64,000 nt of DNA from Pontivivens marinum (lineage in GTDB: Bacteria; Pseudomonadota; Alphaproteobacteria; Rhodobacterales; Rhodobacteraceae), in contig NZ_OCTN01000004.1 of assembly GCF_900231835.1 (NCBI RefSeq), forward strand, positions 228,925-292,924, in the 5' to 3' direction. This document shows positions 18,036-26,984 of this stretch, piece by piece (within the stretch, counting starts at the first letter, position 1; every line of letters starts with the position of its first letter). The notes beneath the pieces were generated by a model. The model saw nothing but the letters and a program-made list of their open reading frames with translations, made no database searches and was not told where the DNA came from. The translations under genes and the position numbers were made by a program.

Positions 18036-19118
18036 ATGGATCGTCGCTCTTTTCTAAAGAATTCCGCACTCGGTGGTACTGCTGCCGCTGCTGCAACACT
18101 CGCCGCACCTGCATACGCACAGGGCCGTCGCACGCTGACCCTTGTCACCACATGGGGCCGTGGCCTCGCAGGTGTACATGACAGCGCACAGCGTTGTGCC
18201 GATCAGATCACCGCCATGACCGATGGTGCGCTGACGATCGACCTCAAGGCTGCTGGCGAACTGGTTGGTGCGTTCGAAGTATTCGATGCAGTTTCCTCGG
18301 GTCAGGCTGACATGTATCACGGCGCTGACTATTACTTCGTAGGTCAGCACCCTGCATTCGCTTACTTCACAGCTGTACCATTCGGCATGACCGCTCAGGA
18401 ACTGACCAACTGGTACTACTGGATGGGCGGACAGGAGCTGCACCACGAGCTGGGCGAAATCTTCAACATCAAATCCTTCCTCGCAGGCAACACCGGCGCA
18501 CAGGCTGGCGGTTGGTTCGCGAACGAGATTACTGGTCCTGAGGACTTTAACGGTCTCAAGTTCCGTATGCCGGGCCTTGGTGGTCAGGCGCTGGGTCGTC
18601 TTGGCGCATCCGTTCAGAACATTCCGGGCGCAGAAGTGTATCAGGCACTGGCATCCGGCGCGATCGACGGAACCGAGTGGATTGGCCCATGGGCTGACGA
18701 GAAGGCCGGTTTCCAGGAAATCACCAAGACTTACTACGCTTCGGGCTTCCACGAGCCGGGCGCTGGTCTGTCGCTGGCGACCAACCTCGACGTCTGGAAC
18801 TCGCTCTCCGCTGCGCATCAGGCAGTTATCGAGAACGTTTCCGCGGCTTCGCACTCCATCAACCTGGCACAGTTCATGGCTGAAAATGGTGCTGCGCTTG
18901 ACCGTCTGCAATCCGCTGGCGTGACCGTTCGTGAATTCCCTGACTCGGTTTGGGATGCGTTCGGCGTCGCTTCGCAGGAAGTTCTGGAAGAGAACATGGG
19001 CGATGAGCTCTATGCGAAGATCCACAACTCCGCGATGGATTCCATGGCGAAATCGTCCAACTGGATCGCACGTTCGTCGGGCGTCTACACAGCACAGCGC
19101 GACCGCGTACTGGGCTAA
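18036..19118 (+). CDS. TRAP transporter substrate-binding protein (TakP-like DctP)
   Basis: The product is 360 residues from the ATG at 18036, which has GGGAGG 6 bases upstream. A twin-arginine signal M-D-R-R-S-F-L-K-N is followed by an Ala-rich hydrophobic core ending P-A-Y-A-Q-G, so the protein is exported folded to the periplasm. The mature protein is a DctP-type binding protein, with Y-Q-A-L-A-S-G-A-I-D-G-T-E-W-I-G-P around residue 210, typical of the TakP/mannitol-chloroaromatic group. Known TakP binds pyruvate and other 2-oxo acids, so a small carboxylate is the likely ligand. DctQ and DctM follow, and a Cache two-component system is divergent. Confidence 0.93.
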   Translation: MDRRSFLKNSALGGTAAAAATLAAPAYAQGRRTLTLVTTWGRGLAGVHDSAQRCADQITAMTDGALTIDLKAAGELVGAFEVFDAVSSGQADMYHGADYYFVGQHPAFAYFTAVPFGMTAQELTNWYYWMGGQELHHELGEIFNIKSFLAGNTGAQAGGWFANEITGPEDFNGLKFRMPGLGGQALGRLGASVQNIPGAEVYQALASGAIDGTEWIGPWADEKAGFQEITKTYYASGFHEPGAGLSLATNLDVWNSLSAAHQAVIENVSAASHSINLAQFMAENGAALDRLQSAGVTVREFPDSVWDAFGVASQEVLEENMGDELYAKIHNSAMDSMAKSSNWIARSSGVYTAQRDRVLG

Positions 19119-19232
19119 TCGGTTCGATTTGATTTTGCAGCGGGGCGCCCACGGGTGCCCCGCATGCCGATCTTCGGACAGGGTGCGGTTCTGCCGACCC
19201 ATATTCTCACTGATTTTTGACGGGTGGTTGCA

Positions 19233-20132
19233 ATGCTGGACGCGTTGGGCTGGTTTTTTGGAAACCTATGGACCGGCTTTTCCGGTATCTTCACCGCTTT
19301 GGCCGATACGGGTTCGTGGGCAAACTGGGGCGAGGACAAGGCGAGCCTGATGCGGTTCATCTATTATGGTGCATCGGTTCAACTGTTTTTCGCGCTGCTT
19401 TCTGTCCTGATGATCCTGCTGGTCGTCGGGCTGTTCTATCGCCCGCTGCTATGGTCGGTCGTTCGCGGTATCGAATGGTTCCAGAACGGTCTAGGCCGGA
19501 TGTTTGCATGGGCCGGTTTGTTCATGGTTCTGCAACAGGTTATGATCGTTTTCCTACAGCGGATTTTCCGTGAGAGCGCGATCAGCTTCGGTTTCGCCGA
19601 TGTCGTCTTTACCCGTGATGTTTCGTGGTGGTCCGAAGAGCTGAAGCTGTACAACGCTATGATTGTCGCGCTTTGCGTTGGCTACACCTTCGTTCAGGGC
19701 GGGCATGTGCGGGTTGATCTGTTCTATGCCGGCGCGAAATATCGCACGAAAAAGATCGTCGATATGATCGGTGCCGTATTCTTCATGCTGCCGCTGACGG
19801 TTATCGTTTGGCTGTTCTCGTGGTTCTTCATGTGGCGCAACATGATTACGCCGCCTGTTGCCGTGACCGATACATTGGACCGCCTGCTGCTAAAGGCGCG
19901 CGCCGTGCGCTGGAATATTGAGACGATCGGGTTCAGCCCGAATGGTTTCGATCAGTACTGGATGTTCAAAATGCTGATCCTCAGCTTTGCCGCAACGATG
20001 TTCATAATGGCGTGGGGCAGCTTCTACCGCTCACTGCTGGAATGCATCGAGGGGCCAGAGAGCGACGGCAAATTCATCGATAAAGACCAGCTCGGCGACG
20101 ATATCGCCGAAGCTGCCGCCGAAATCCACTAA
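19233..20132 (+). CDS. TRAP transporter small permease subunit (DctQ)
   Basis: The 299-residue membrane protein is longer than usual DctQ (about 160-200 residues) but typical for this TRAP subgroup. Hydrophobic segments are visible at about residues 48-68, 88-110, 140-160, 185-210 and 250-268. The core motif H-V-R-V-D-L-F-Y (near residue 165) is the DctQ hallmark. The ATG at 19233 is preferred over the GTG at 19224. It sits between the binding-protein and DctM genes and anchors them as a complex in the inner membrane. Confidence 0.9.
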   Translation: MLDALGWFFGNLWTGFSGIFTALADTGSWANWGEDKASLMRFIYYGASVQLFFALLSVLMILLVVGLFYRPLLWSVVRGIEWFQNGLGRMFAWAGLFMVLQQVMIVFLQRIFRESAISFGFADVVFTRDVSWWSEELKLYNAMIVALCVGYTFVQGGHVRVDLFYAGAKYRTKKIVDMIGAVFFMLPLTVIVWLFSWFFMWRNMITPPVAVTDTLDRLLLKARAVRWNIETIGFSPNGFDQYWMFKMLILSFAATMFIMAWGSFYRSLLECIEGPESDGKFIDKDQLGDDIAEAAAEIH

Positions 20133-20161
20133 AGCCATAAAAACCAAGGGGCACAGATCAC

Positions 20162-22525
20162 ATGTTGTTCGGTCTGGACGGGGTCGAAATCGGCCTGATT
20201 ATCACCTTCGCCTGCCTGTTCGGGGCGATTATGTCTGGCTATCCGGTGGCGTTTTCCATCGGTGGTGCGGGTATTATCGCATTCGGTATTCTGGCGGCGC
20301 TATCCGATGCTGGTATTCTGCTTCATCAGGCGGTCGATGACCGCTCCGCTGAATATGCGCAACTGGTCGCAGATGGGGTGGCGCGGGATACGATCTCGCT
20401 GTTCCGATATCCGGATTTGCCCACCTATACGCAGGAACTGTTTCCTGATGGATGGCAGCGGGCCTTTGATCGCAACATCGCGCTGATTACCAACCGTATG
20501 AACGAACGTGTCTTTGCCGGACCGTCGATTGAGACATTGCTAGCTGTAGCGATGTTCGTTCTGATGGGCATCACGCTGGAACGCTCGCGCATTGCGAATG
20601 ACTTGCTGACCACGATGGCGCGGGTTTTTGGACCGCTTCCCGGTGGTTTGGCTGTTTCGATTGTTGTCGTGGGCGCGTTCCTTGCCGCATCGACCGGTAT
20701 CGTTGGTGCCACGGTTGTGACGATGGGCCTGCTGGCGCTGCCGACAATGTTGCGCAATGGCTATTCGCCCGAGCTTTCGACAGGTGTTATCGCGGCGTCC
20801 GGTACTCTAGGCCAGATCATCCCGCCATCCATTGTGATTGTTCTGCTCGGGACACTGGCCGGTGATTTGTATTCCACCGCGCAGGAGGAATTCGCGCAGG
20901 CCAATATGTGCCCCGATGCGCTGACCTATCTGGGTGAACCTGCGGTTCTGTCCGTTGGTACGCTGTTCCAGGCGGCTCTGCTGCCCGGTATCTTCCTCGC
21001 CTTCCTATATGGCGCCTACGCGTTCGGTTTCGCGATGGTTTATCCTGAAAAGGCACCACCCGTTGCTGGATCGCAGGGCGATGTGCAGATTGTTGGCCGT
21101 TATCACAACGTCACTTGGTTCGTTGGTGCACCTGTTGCAATCATCCTGTTCGCTATCGGTTTGAGCACGGCTGGCCTGTCCGGCTCGCAAAATGTCAGCG
21201 TCTCCTCGATTGCTGATCTGGGCGCGCAGGCAGAACTGCGGACCAATGTTTCTGCCGAGTGCCAAGCCTCGATGATTGAGCGTCACGGTCAGGAAAAATG
21301 GGACCGCGCGGTTCTGCAACAGGCTGATATTGATGCCAATGGCGGTACGCTGACGCAGGAGCAGCGCGAGTTGTCGCCTGAGGCATTGGCTGAGGCTGAG
21401 GCACAGGCGCTTGCAAACGCTCCTCTGTTGTCCTCCACACTGATGCTGGTTTGGGTGCTTGCCGGTATTGCGCTGGCCATGTCCGTGGGTGTTGCTCCGC
21501 GCTTGCCAATGCTGCCAATCCTGATCGGGGCAGGGGCGATTGGTGTTGGTATCGTGCTGGATGCGGCCTTTATCGGCCCGCTGACGACGCCGGGCACGGC
21601 CTTCCTGATCCTTGCGATCCCGTTTGCGGCGCTGCTGTATTCGATCCGTGAGGCGGCTGGCCGTCTAGGACAAAACGATCTGCTGCGCGTGGTATTCCCG
21701 CCGCTGGTTCTGATCGTGGCCGTTCTGGGATCGATCCTCGGCGGGATTACCAATCCGACACCGGCCGCTGCGCTGGGTGCTGCTGGTGCATTGCTGTTGG
21801 CCGCCTATCGTAAGCTGGAGGAAGATCCTGATCGTTCGCCCGCTCCGATTATCTGGGGTACGCTGTCGATTATTCTGATGCTGGTCCTTGGCACGACTTT
21901 CGATCTGCGCATTTCGATCGAGCAGGTTTCGGTTGAGAACTACATCGCCTTTGTCATCGCGCTGATCTGCTATTCGGTGTCCATGCTGACATTGGTCTAT
22001 TGCTGCTGGATCCTGTGGTCCAAGGGCGTTTTGACACCGGTAGTGCGCGAAACGGCCAAGGTAACATCGATGGTGTTCGCGATCCTGATTGGCTCGCAGC
22101 TGCTGAACCTCGTGCTGATCTCCTTCGGTGGTGAGCACTACATTCAGGATTTCCTCAAGAGCTTCGATAGTGAGTTCAAGGTATTCTTGATGGTGATGCT
22201 GGTGCTGTTCATCCTCGGCTTTGTTCTGGATTTCCTTGAGATCATCTACATCGTGATCCCGATTGTTGGGCCGGTGATCTATGGCGGAACGCTTGATCCG
22301 AAATGGGTTACGATCATGATCGCGGTGAACTTGCAGACCTCGTTCCTGACGCCTCCCTTCGGCTTCGCGCTGTTCTATCTGCGCGGTGTGGCACCGGCGA
22401 GCGTTACGACAGGCCACATCTATCGCGGCGTTATCCCGTTCGTGTTGATCCAGGTGGTTGGTCTGGGCTTGCTGTGGATGTTCCCATCCATCGTGACCAT
22501 CGTGCCGGACCTGCTGTCCAACTAA
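20162..22525 (+). CDS. TRAP transporter large permease subunit (DctM), extended form
   Basis: At 787 residues this is far longer than the common DctM of about 430. It is the sodium-coupled transport channel. The conserved DctM features are present: G-Y-P-V-A-F-S-I-G-G near the start, A-A-S-G-T-L-G-Q-I-I-P-P-S-I at about residue 220, and L-T-P-P-F-G-F-A-L-F-Y near residue 730. Two hydrophilic inserts stand out: about residues 55-115, after the first helices, and about 345-420, rich in Gln, Glu and Ala. Extra hydrophobic segments lie between about 420 and 560. The 30-bp gap from DctQ supports one operon, which ends at a strong terminator. Confidence 0.9.
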   Translation: MLFGLDGVEIGLIITFACLFGAIMSGYPVAFSIGGAGIIAFGILAALSDAGILLHQAVDDRSAEYAQLVADGVARDTISLFRYPDLPTYTQELFPDGWQRAFDRNIALITNRMNERVFAGPSIETLLAVAMFVLMGITLERSRIANDLLTTMARVFGPLPGGLAVSIVVVGAFLAASTGIVGATVVTMGLLALPTMLRNGYSPELSTGVIAASGTLGQIIPPSIVIVLLGTLAGDLYSTAQEEFAQANMCPDALTYLGEPAVLSVGTLFQAALLPGIFLAFLYGAYAFGFAMVYPEKAPPVAGSQGDVQIVGRYHNVTWFVGAPVAIILFAIGLSTAGLSGSQNVSVSSIADLGAQAELRTNVSAECQASMIERHGQEKWDRAVLQQADIDANGGTLTQEQRELSPEALAEAEAQALANAPLLSSTLMLVWVLAGIALAMSVGVAPRLPMLPILIGAGAIGVGIVLDAAFIGPLTTPGTAFLILAIPFAALLYSIREAAGRLGQNDLLRVVFPPLVLIVAVLGSILGGITNPTPAAALGAAGALLLAAYRKLEEDPDRSPAPIIWGTLSIILMLVLGTTFDLRISIEQVSVENYIAFVIALICYSVSMLTLVYCCWILWSKGVLTPVVRETAKVTSMVFAILIGSQLLNLVLISFGGEHYIQDFLKSFDSEFKVFLMVMLVLFILGFVLDFLEIIYIVIPIVGPVIYGGTLDPKWVTIMIAVNLQTSFLTPPFGFALFYLRGVAPASVTTGHIYRGVIPFVLIQVVGLGLLWMFPSIVTIVPDLLSN

Positions 22526-22542
22526 ACCGCTGAAACAGAAAA

Positions 22543-22575
22543 GCCCGCCCGATTGTCACGTCGGGCGGGCTTTTT
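22543..22575. terminator. Bidirectional terminator
   Basis: Perfect 10-bp stem GCCCGCCCGA (22543-22552) and TCGGGCGGGC (22561-22570), flanked by AAAA on the left and TTTTT on the right. It can end both the TRAP operon (plus) and bpt (minus). Confidence 0.9.
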
Positions 22576-22594
22576 CATGTCTGCTATTTGGGTC

Positions 22595-23404
22595 CTAGGT
22601 GGCGCTATCCGGCAATTGGATCGCGGCGACCTGATCCTGAATGGGATCATGGCGCAGGGGATGATGGGCGGTTTCCATCTGCTGCGGATCGTGCAGTTCC
22701 TGCCAGTTGCCCGCGCTGTAAATCTCCAGCGGGCGAAAGCGTGCCTTATACGCCATTTTCTGCGAACCGGGCACCCAGTAGCCTAGATATACATAGGGCA
22801 GGCCCGCCTCACGTGCGATCTCGATATGGTCGAGGATCAGGTATGTGCCCAGCGAGCGGGATGCGGCATCGGGCTCGAAAAAGGAATAGACCATCGACAC
22901 GCCATCATTCAGCACATCTGTCAGGCAGGTCGCGGTCAGGTGCTGTTGCGCATCATGATATTCGATGACTCGGCTACGAACGGGGGTTTCCTCGATCATT
23001 GCGGCGAATTCAAACATGTCCATATCCGCCATTCCGCCATCCGCGTGGCGGTGGTCCAGATAGCGGCGGAATAGCATGTACTGATCCTCGGTCGCCCATG
23101 GGGACGTTCCTGCCCGCACCAGATCACGGTTTTTGCGGGTGATCCTACGCTGGCTGCGCGTCGGCTCAAAATCTGCAACACGGATGCGGGCCGACATACA
23201 GGCCGAGCAATCCGCGCAGGATGGCCGGTACAACACGTTTTGAGAGCGTCTAAACCCCTGTGCCGACAGCGCATCGTTCAGGCGCTGGCTGTCATCGCCC
23301 TGTAATGCGGTGAACAGCTTGCGCTCAACCCGTCCGTCCAAATAGGGGCAGGGCTGGGGGGCAGTCACGTAGAACTGAGGCATATGAGGGGTAAGGTGGC
23401 GCAT
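22595..23404 (-). CDS. bpt: Aminoacyl-tRNA--protein transferase (Bpt/ATE-type)
   Basis: The 269-residue enzyme transfers leucine (Bpt) or arginine (ATE) from tRNA to N-terminal Asp/Glu of proteins, feeding the N-degron pathway. Features include P-C-P-Y-L-D-G-R near the start, the Cys pair region [10 protein letters not shown] with R-I-R-V-A-D-F, and [17 protein letters not shown]. Bacterial members of this length are usually Bpt. The start M-R-H-L-T-P-H at 23404 gives the family N-terminus; an upstream extension is not needed. Confidence 0.93.
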   Translation of the reverse strand: MRHLTPHMPQFYVTAPQPCPYLDGRVERKLFTALQGDDSQRLNDALSAQGFRRSQNVLYRPSCADCSACMSARIRVADFEPTRSQRRITRKNRDLVRAGTSPWATEDQYMLFRRYLDHRHADGGMADMDMFEFAAMIEETPVRSRVIEYHDAQQHLTATCLTDVLNDGVSMVYSFFEPDAASRSLGTYLILDHIEIAREAGLPYVYLGYWVPGSQKMAYKARFRPLEIYSAGNWQELHDPQQMETAHHPLRHDPIQDQVAAIQLPDSAT

Positions 23405-23497
23405 TCTGATCCGTATTATCACGGCCCTAAACAAGGCGGATACCAAGAGTGGGTCGGATGCGCGACCGTGTCAACGCACCCGACCCACTTCAACGGC

Positions 23498-23971
23498 TCA
23501 ATTGCTAGGTGAATTAATCGCGGTGGAGCCCAGCGGAATGTCGTGCAGCGCCTGTCCACGAGCGGTTCCAGCCATCAAAACAACGCTGATTAACTGCGTC
23601 GCAACGAACATCAGCGATACGGTGTACAGACCGGTATGGACCAAGGCTTGCCCCATGCCGAACCGTTGTCCAAAGCCGTCGCGAAACTCGATCCCCATCA
23701 TCCGCATACCCCATGTCGCAGAACGCCCGCTAATGGTCAGAGTGCGATAGATAAAGCTGATGACCGCCCAGAATGGTAGCAGCAGCCATCCTAGGCCAAG
23801 CGTCAATATACCGAAAACAAACCATAATGCGGTAATCAGAACGATATCGAAAATCCACGCCATCAGGCGCTTACCGGCGACACCGTCATAAAATTGTGGC
23901 TCGGTTTGTGGATCAGGCAGCCCCGTGGGGGAGCGGCGATAGTTGGGATTGTAGGCTCGGGTCTGTGTCAT
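23498..23971 (-). CDS. RDD-family membrane protein
   Basis: The 157-residue protein has an RDD domain: G-K-R-L-M-A-W-I-F-D-I-V-L-I replaces the classic R-x-x-A-x-x-x-D opening, followed by hydrophobic helices at about residues 38-65 and 70-90, and a C-terminal helix at about 110-135. The segment T-I-S-G-R-S-A-T-W-G-M-R-M-M-G fits the RDD core. Functions vary and include sodium or proton exchange; none can be assigned here. The second of two adjacent ATGs is chosen for its spacing to GGAG. Confidence 0.85.
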   Translation of the reverse strand: MTQTRAYNPNYRRSPTGLPDPQTEPQFYDGVAGKRLMAWIFDIVLITALWFVFGILTLGLGWLLLPFWAVISFIYRTLTISGRSATWGMRMMGIEFRDGFGQRFGMGQALVHTGLYTVSLMFVATQLISVVLMAGTARGQALHDIPLGSTAINSPSN

Positions 23972-24038
23972 CATCCGCTCCGTTAGGGGAAATAGGGTTG
24001 TTTGGGTCGGGCCTGTTTAGCGGCCCGAGCCCAAGAGT

Positions 24039-24458
24039 TTAGTAGCCGTTTTGCTGCGGCGTATCGCCATCAGTTGTTTCCGTCATATCAGGACGATTGC
24101 GGCGGTCACTCATGAACTGATCGAATTCCGATTTATCACGGGCATTGCGCAGGCGCTCCATGAAAGAGTGGAATGCATCTTGCTCTTCTTCAAGGCGGCG
24201 AATGGTTTCATCGCGATATGCATCAAAGGCGGAGTTGCCCGAACTGTTGGTGTTGCGGGCCGTACGGGCACGATTGCGCCAGGACGAACAGGATTTCGAA
24301 GAAGACATGCGTTTACTCCAGATCATATAAAACAAAAGGGCCAAACCGACTGGCCAGAAAAAGATAAAGCCGAGCACCATTGCGGCGATCCATGCGCCCT
24401 TGCCGCGCTCGTCGAGCCAGCTTTCGGCGTTTTGAAGGTAGGCTGTGGCGGTTGTCAT
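24039..24458 (-). CDS. DUF2852 family protein
   Basis: The 139-residue protein has one strong membrane segment at about residues 20-43 (A-W-I-A-A-M-V-L-G-F-I-F-F-W-P-V-G-L), followed by a cytoplasmic, charged region with R-R-L-E-E-E-Q-D-A-F-H-S-F-M-E-R-L-R. This layout is the DUF2852 family, widespread in Alphaproteobacteria and without known function. It lies upstream of the RDD gene on the same strand and may be co-transcribed with it. Confidence 0.82.
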   Translation of the reverse strand: MTTATAYLQNAESWLDERGKGAWIAAMVLGFIFFWPVGLALLFYMIWSKRMSSSKSCSSWRNRARTARNTNSSGNSAFDAYRDETIRRLEEEQDAFHSFMERLRNARDKSEFDQFMSDRRNRPDMTETTDGDTPQQNGY

Positions 24459-24609
24459 CGGTGGTCCTCTCTGATGTAAATGTTATTCACATTAACATAC
24501 TTGGGGAGGGGCTTTCGCAGTTCAAGCGTAACCACCGAAAAATTCTGAACGTAAACCTTCTGCTAAGACTTTGCATTGATGGTGTCCGATGTGAGTTGTG
24601 GGAGGTTGA

Positions 24610-26364
24610 ATGCAGGTACTTGAGAGAGTGGAAGACCCCATCGCGCTCGAAATCCTTGGTGAATTTATTGAGACGATGAATTCACCGGTGTTTATCAAAA
24701 CGCCGCAACAGATGTACCTGTATGCAAATGCCGCATTTCAACAGCTGTTTCCGGATGTGCCCATTGCCGGTCAGTCCTGTGATTCGCTATTTTGCGCATC
24801 AGATGCCCAAGTTTTCGCGGAGGAGGATCACCATTGCCTGCAATCCGGCCGCACAATTGCCCAACGCTCAACCCCTGATGGGCGGCTTTGGTTGGTAGAG
24901 AAAGCGGTGATTACCCTGCCTGACGGATCGCGGGGTATCGCCGGGCTGGTCTTCGACATCACATCCTATCGCGACCAACAGCAGGGCGCGATCCGCGATC
25001 TGGGCCTGCTAAAGCGTGAGGCAGAGCAACGCGCCTTACTCTTGGCCGAAGCGAATGAGAAAATCGAATATGTCAGCCTGCATGACGCCCATACCGGGCT
25101 GGCCAATCGTCGCTATCTAGAGCGTCGTCTGGAGGAAGCAGCTGCCGACGGTGAGCATCTGGCAGTGCTGCACATCGATCTGGATCGGTTTAAGCAAATC
25201 AACGACACATTCGGTCATTTTACCGGTGACTATGTGTTGCGCCACGTCGCCAAAACCATGGTGCAGGAATCCCGCTTGGGTGATTTCGTGGCGCGGGTCG
25301 GCGGCGATGAATTTGCTATCCTTTGCAGGTATTCTGGTGACGCATCCCGTGTTTTGGCTCTGGCAGAACGATTGGTTGAACGCCTCTCACAGCCGATCCG
25401 GTGTAAGGGCGTCGAATGCCGCACCGGCGCATCCATTGGCGTTGCCTTGCCCGAATTCGGCACGGTTGAGCCGCGGCAATTACTCTTAAACGCTGATGTT
25501 GCGTTGTACCGCGCAAAAACCGGCGGCAGGGGGCGGGTTGAGATTTTTTCACGCTCCATGGATGCTGAAATGAAGCTGGAAAACCGCCTGTCCGAGGATA
25601 TGATCCGCGGTCTGGAACGATCCGAGTTTCGCCCCGTCTACGAGGTGCAGGTTCGCGCGGATACCTTCGAATTATGCGGGGTTGAGGCATTGGCCCGTTG
25701 GCATCATCCAGAGGATGGCCTGCTCGCGCCCGGCCGGTTTGCTGCCGTGGCAGAACGGGATGATCGAATGGGGGCCATCGACAAGATGATCCTGCAAACC
25801 GCCTGCGCCGATATGGAGCAGTTGCGAGAGGAGGGCATTGAGATTCCATGCCTATCAGTCAACGTTTCCGCGCAACGCCTCGCCGGTTCGGAGCTGATTG
25901 AGGAACTACGTGAACTGAAAATCACACCGGGTAGTCTTAGCTTCGAACTGGTGGAGACGGTGCTATTTGATGAAACCGATGCGACATGGCAGTGGCAAAT
26001 CGACCGAATTCGGGACTTGGGTATCGGGATTGAGATCGACGACTTCGGAACGGGATACGCCTCAATCGTTAGTTTGCTGCGTTTGAATCCAGATCGAATG
26101 AAGATTGATCGGCAATTTACGGCTGCACTAACTGGATCTGACCATTCGCGGCGGGTGATTGCTGCAATGATTGAAATCGGGCGCGCCCTGAATGTCGATA
26201 TCGTTGCTGAGGGCGTGGAAACACTGGAGCAAGCTCGCATCTTGCGGGAAATGGGATGTGGCGTATTGCAGGGATGGCTGTTCTCAAAGCCGATGGACAT
26301 CGACGCGCTGGCAGCTTTCGCGCGTCAGTCACCGCAAGCACGACTATTGGATCGGGCAAGATAG
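24610..26364 (+). CDS. PAS-GGDEF-EAL cyclic-di-GMP protein
   Basis: The 584-residue soluble protein has a PAS domain at about residues 15-125, a short coil, a GGDEF domain at about 150-310 and an EAL domain at about 325-570. G-G-D-E-F is intact at residues 231-235 and is preceded by R-L-G-D, which fits the product-inhibition site. E-A-L is intact at 359-361, with later D-D-F-G-T-G-Y-A-S and E-G-V-E-T motifs. Both diguanylate cyclase and phosphodiesterase activity are therefore possible, with the PAS domain choosing between them. No membrane segment is seen. Confidence 0.95.
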   Translation: MQVLERVEDPIALEILGEFIETMNSPVFIKTPQQMYLYANAAFQQLFPDVPIAGQSCDSLFCASDAQVFAEEDHHCLQSGRTIAQRSTPDGRLWLVEKAVITLPDGSRGIAGLVFDITSYRDQQQGAIRDLGLLKREAEQRALLLAEANEKIEYVSLHDAHTGLANRRYLERRLEEAAADGEHLAVLHIDLDRFKQINDTFGHFTGDYVLRHVAKTMVQESRLGDFVARVGGDEFAILCRYSGDASRVLALAERLVERLSQPIRCKGVECRTGASIGVALPEFGTVEPRQLLLNADVALYRAKTGGRGRVEIFSRSMDAEMKLENRLSEDMIRGLERSEFRPVYEVQVRADTFELCGVEALARWHHPEDGLLAPGRFAAVAERDDRMGAIDKMILQTACADMEQLREEGIEIPCLSVNVSAQRLAGSELIEELRELKITPGSLSFELVETVLFDETDATWQWQIDRIRDLGIGIEIDDFGTGYASIVSLLRLNPDRMKIDRQFTAALTGSDHSRRVIAAMIEIGRALNVDIVAEGVETLEQARILREMGCGVLQGWLFSKPMDIDALAAFARQSPQARLLDRAR

Positions 26365-26366
26365 GA

Positions 26367-26984
26367 TCAATCGTTCTGAATGATGCCTAGGCCGCGCAGA
26401 TAGATACCAATACCGGATTCCAGCAGTTCCTCTGGTGAGAATGGCGCGCGTGCACCGGGTGCACCGCGCGCAAACAGTTCGACGACACCGTGGCTCATGG
26501 CCCAAATATGATGACTGACCATGCTGGCCGGTGGGCGCGCATCTGCGGGTAGATGTTGCATCATCGCCTCTGCCGCGCGGTCCAAAACTGATGTGGCACG
26601 CGAGGATTCCCGCGCCAGTTCGGGGTGGCCCGCAACAGAAACGCCACTTTCAAACATGGCGATATAGTGACCCGGCTGGGTGCGGGCAAAATGCAGATAG
26701 GCACGACCTACCGTCTCAAATGCAGCCAGAGAAGACGGTTTTCCCCCATCAAAGGCATGCTCCAGTAGATCGGCAAACATTTCGTAACCTTGCAGAGCGA
26801 CCTCGGCGATCAGTTCCTCGCGCCCCTTGAAGTGCCGATATGGCGCAGCCGCGCTAACCCCGGCGAGGCGCGCCGCCTCAGCCAAGGTAAAACCAGTCGG
26901 CCCCTTTTCCTCAATGAGTGAGAGGGTTGCTTCAACGAGGGCCTGCCGCAAATTGCCGTGGTGATAGCTTTTACGCTCAGGCAT
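26367..26984 (-). CDS. TetR-family transcriptional regulator
   Basis: The 205-residue protein has an N-terminal TetR helix-turn-helix (about residues 10-55) with F-T-L-A-E-A-A-R-L-A-G-V-S-A-A-A-P-Y-R-H-F-K. The ligand-binding helical domain fills the rest and includes P-G-H-Y-I-A-M-F-E, seen in TetR proteins with the WHG-type C-terminal domain. It overlaps the end of ppk2 by 8 bp on the same strand, so it is translated from the ppk2 message. A link between polyphosphate kinase and this regulator is suggested only by that overlap. Confidence 0.92.
   Translation of the reverse strand: MPERKSYHHGNLRQALVEATLSLIEEKGPTGFTLAEAARLAGVSAAAPYRHFKGREELIAEVALQGYEMFADLLEHAFDGGKPSSLAAFETVGRAYLHFARTQPGHYIAMFESGVSVAGHPELARESSRATSVLDRAAEAMMQHLPADARPPASMVSHHIWAMSHGVVELFARGAPGARAPFSPEELLESGIGIYLRGLGIIQND

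Noticed and set aside
18054..19202. 382-residue open frame antisense to the TRAP binding protein
   Set aside because: It covers a gene with a clear Tat signal and family motifs; the antisense frame has none.
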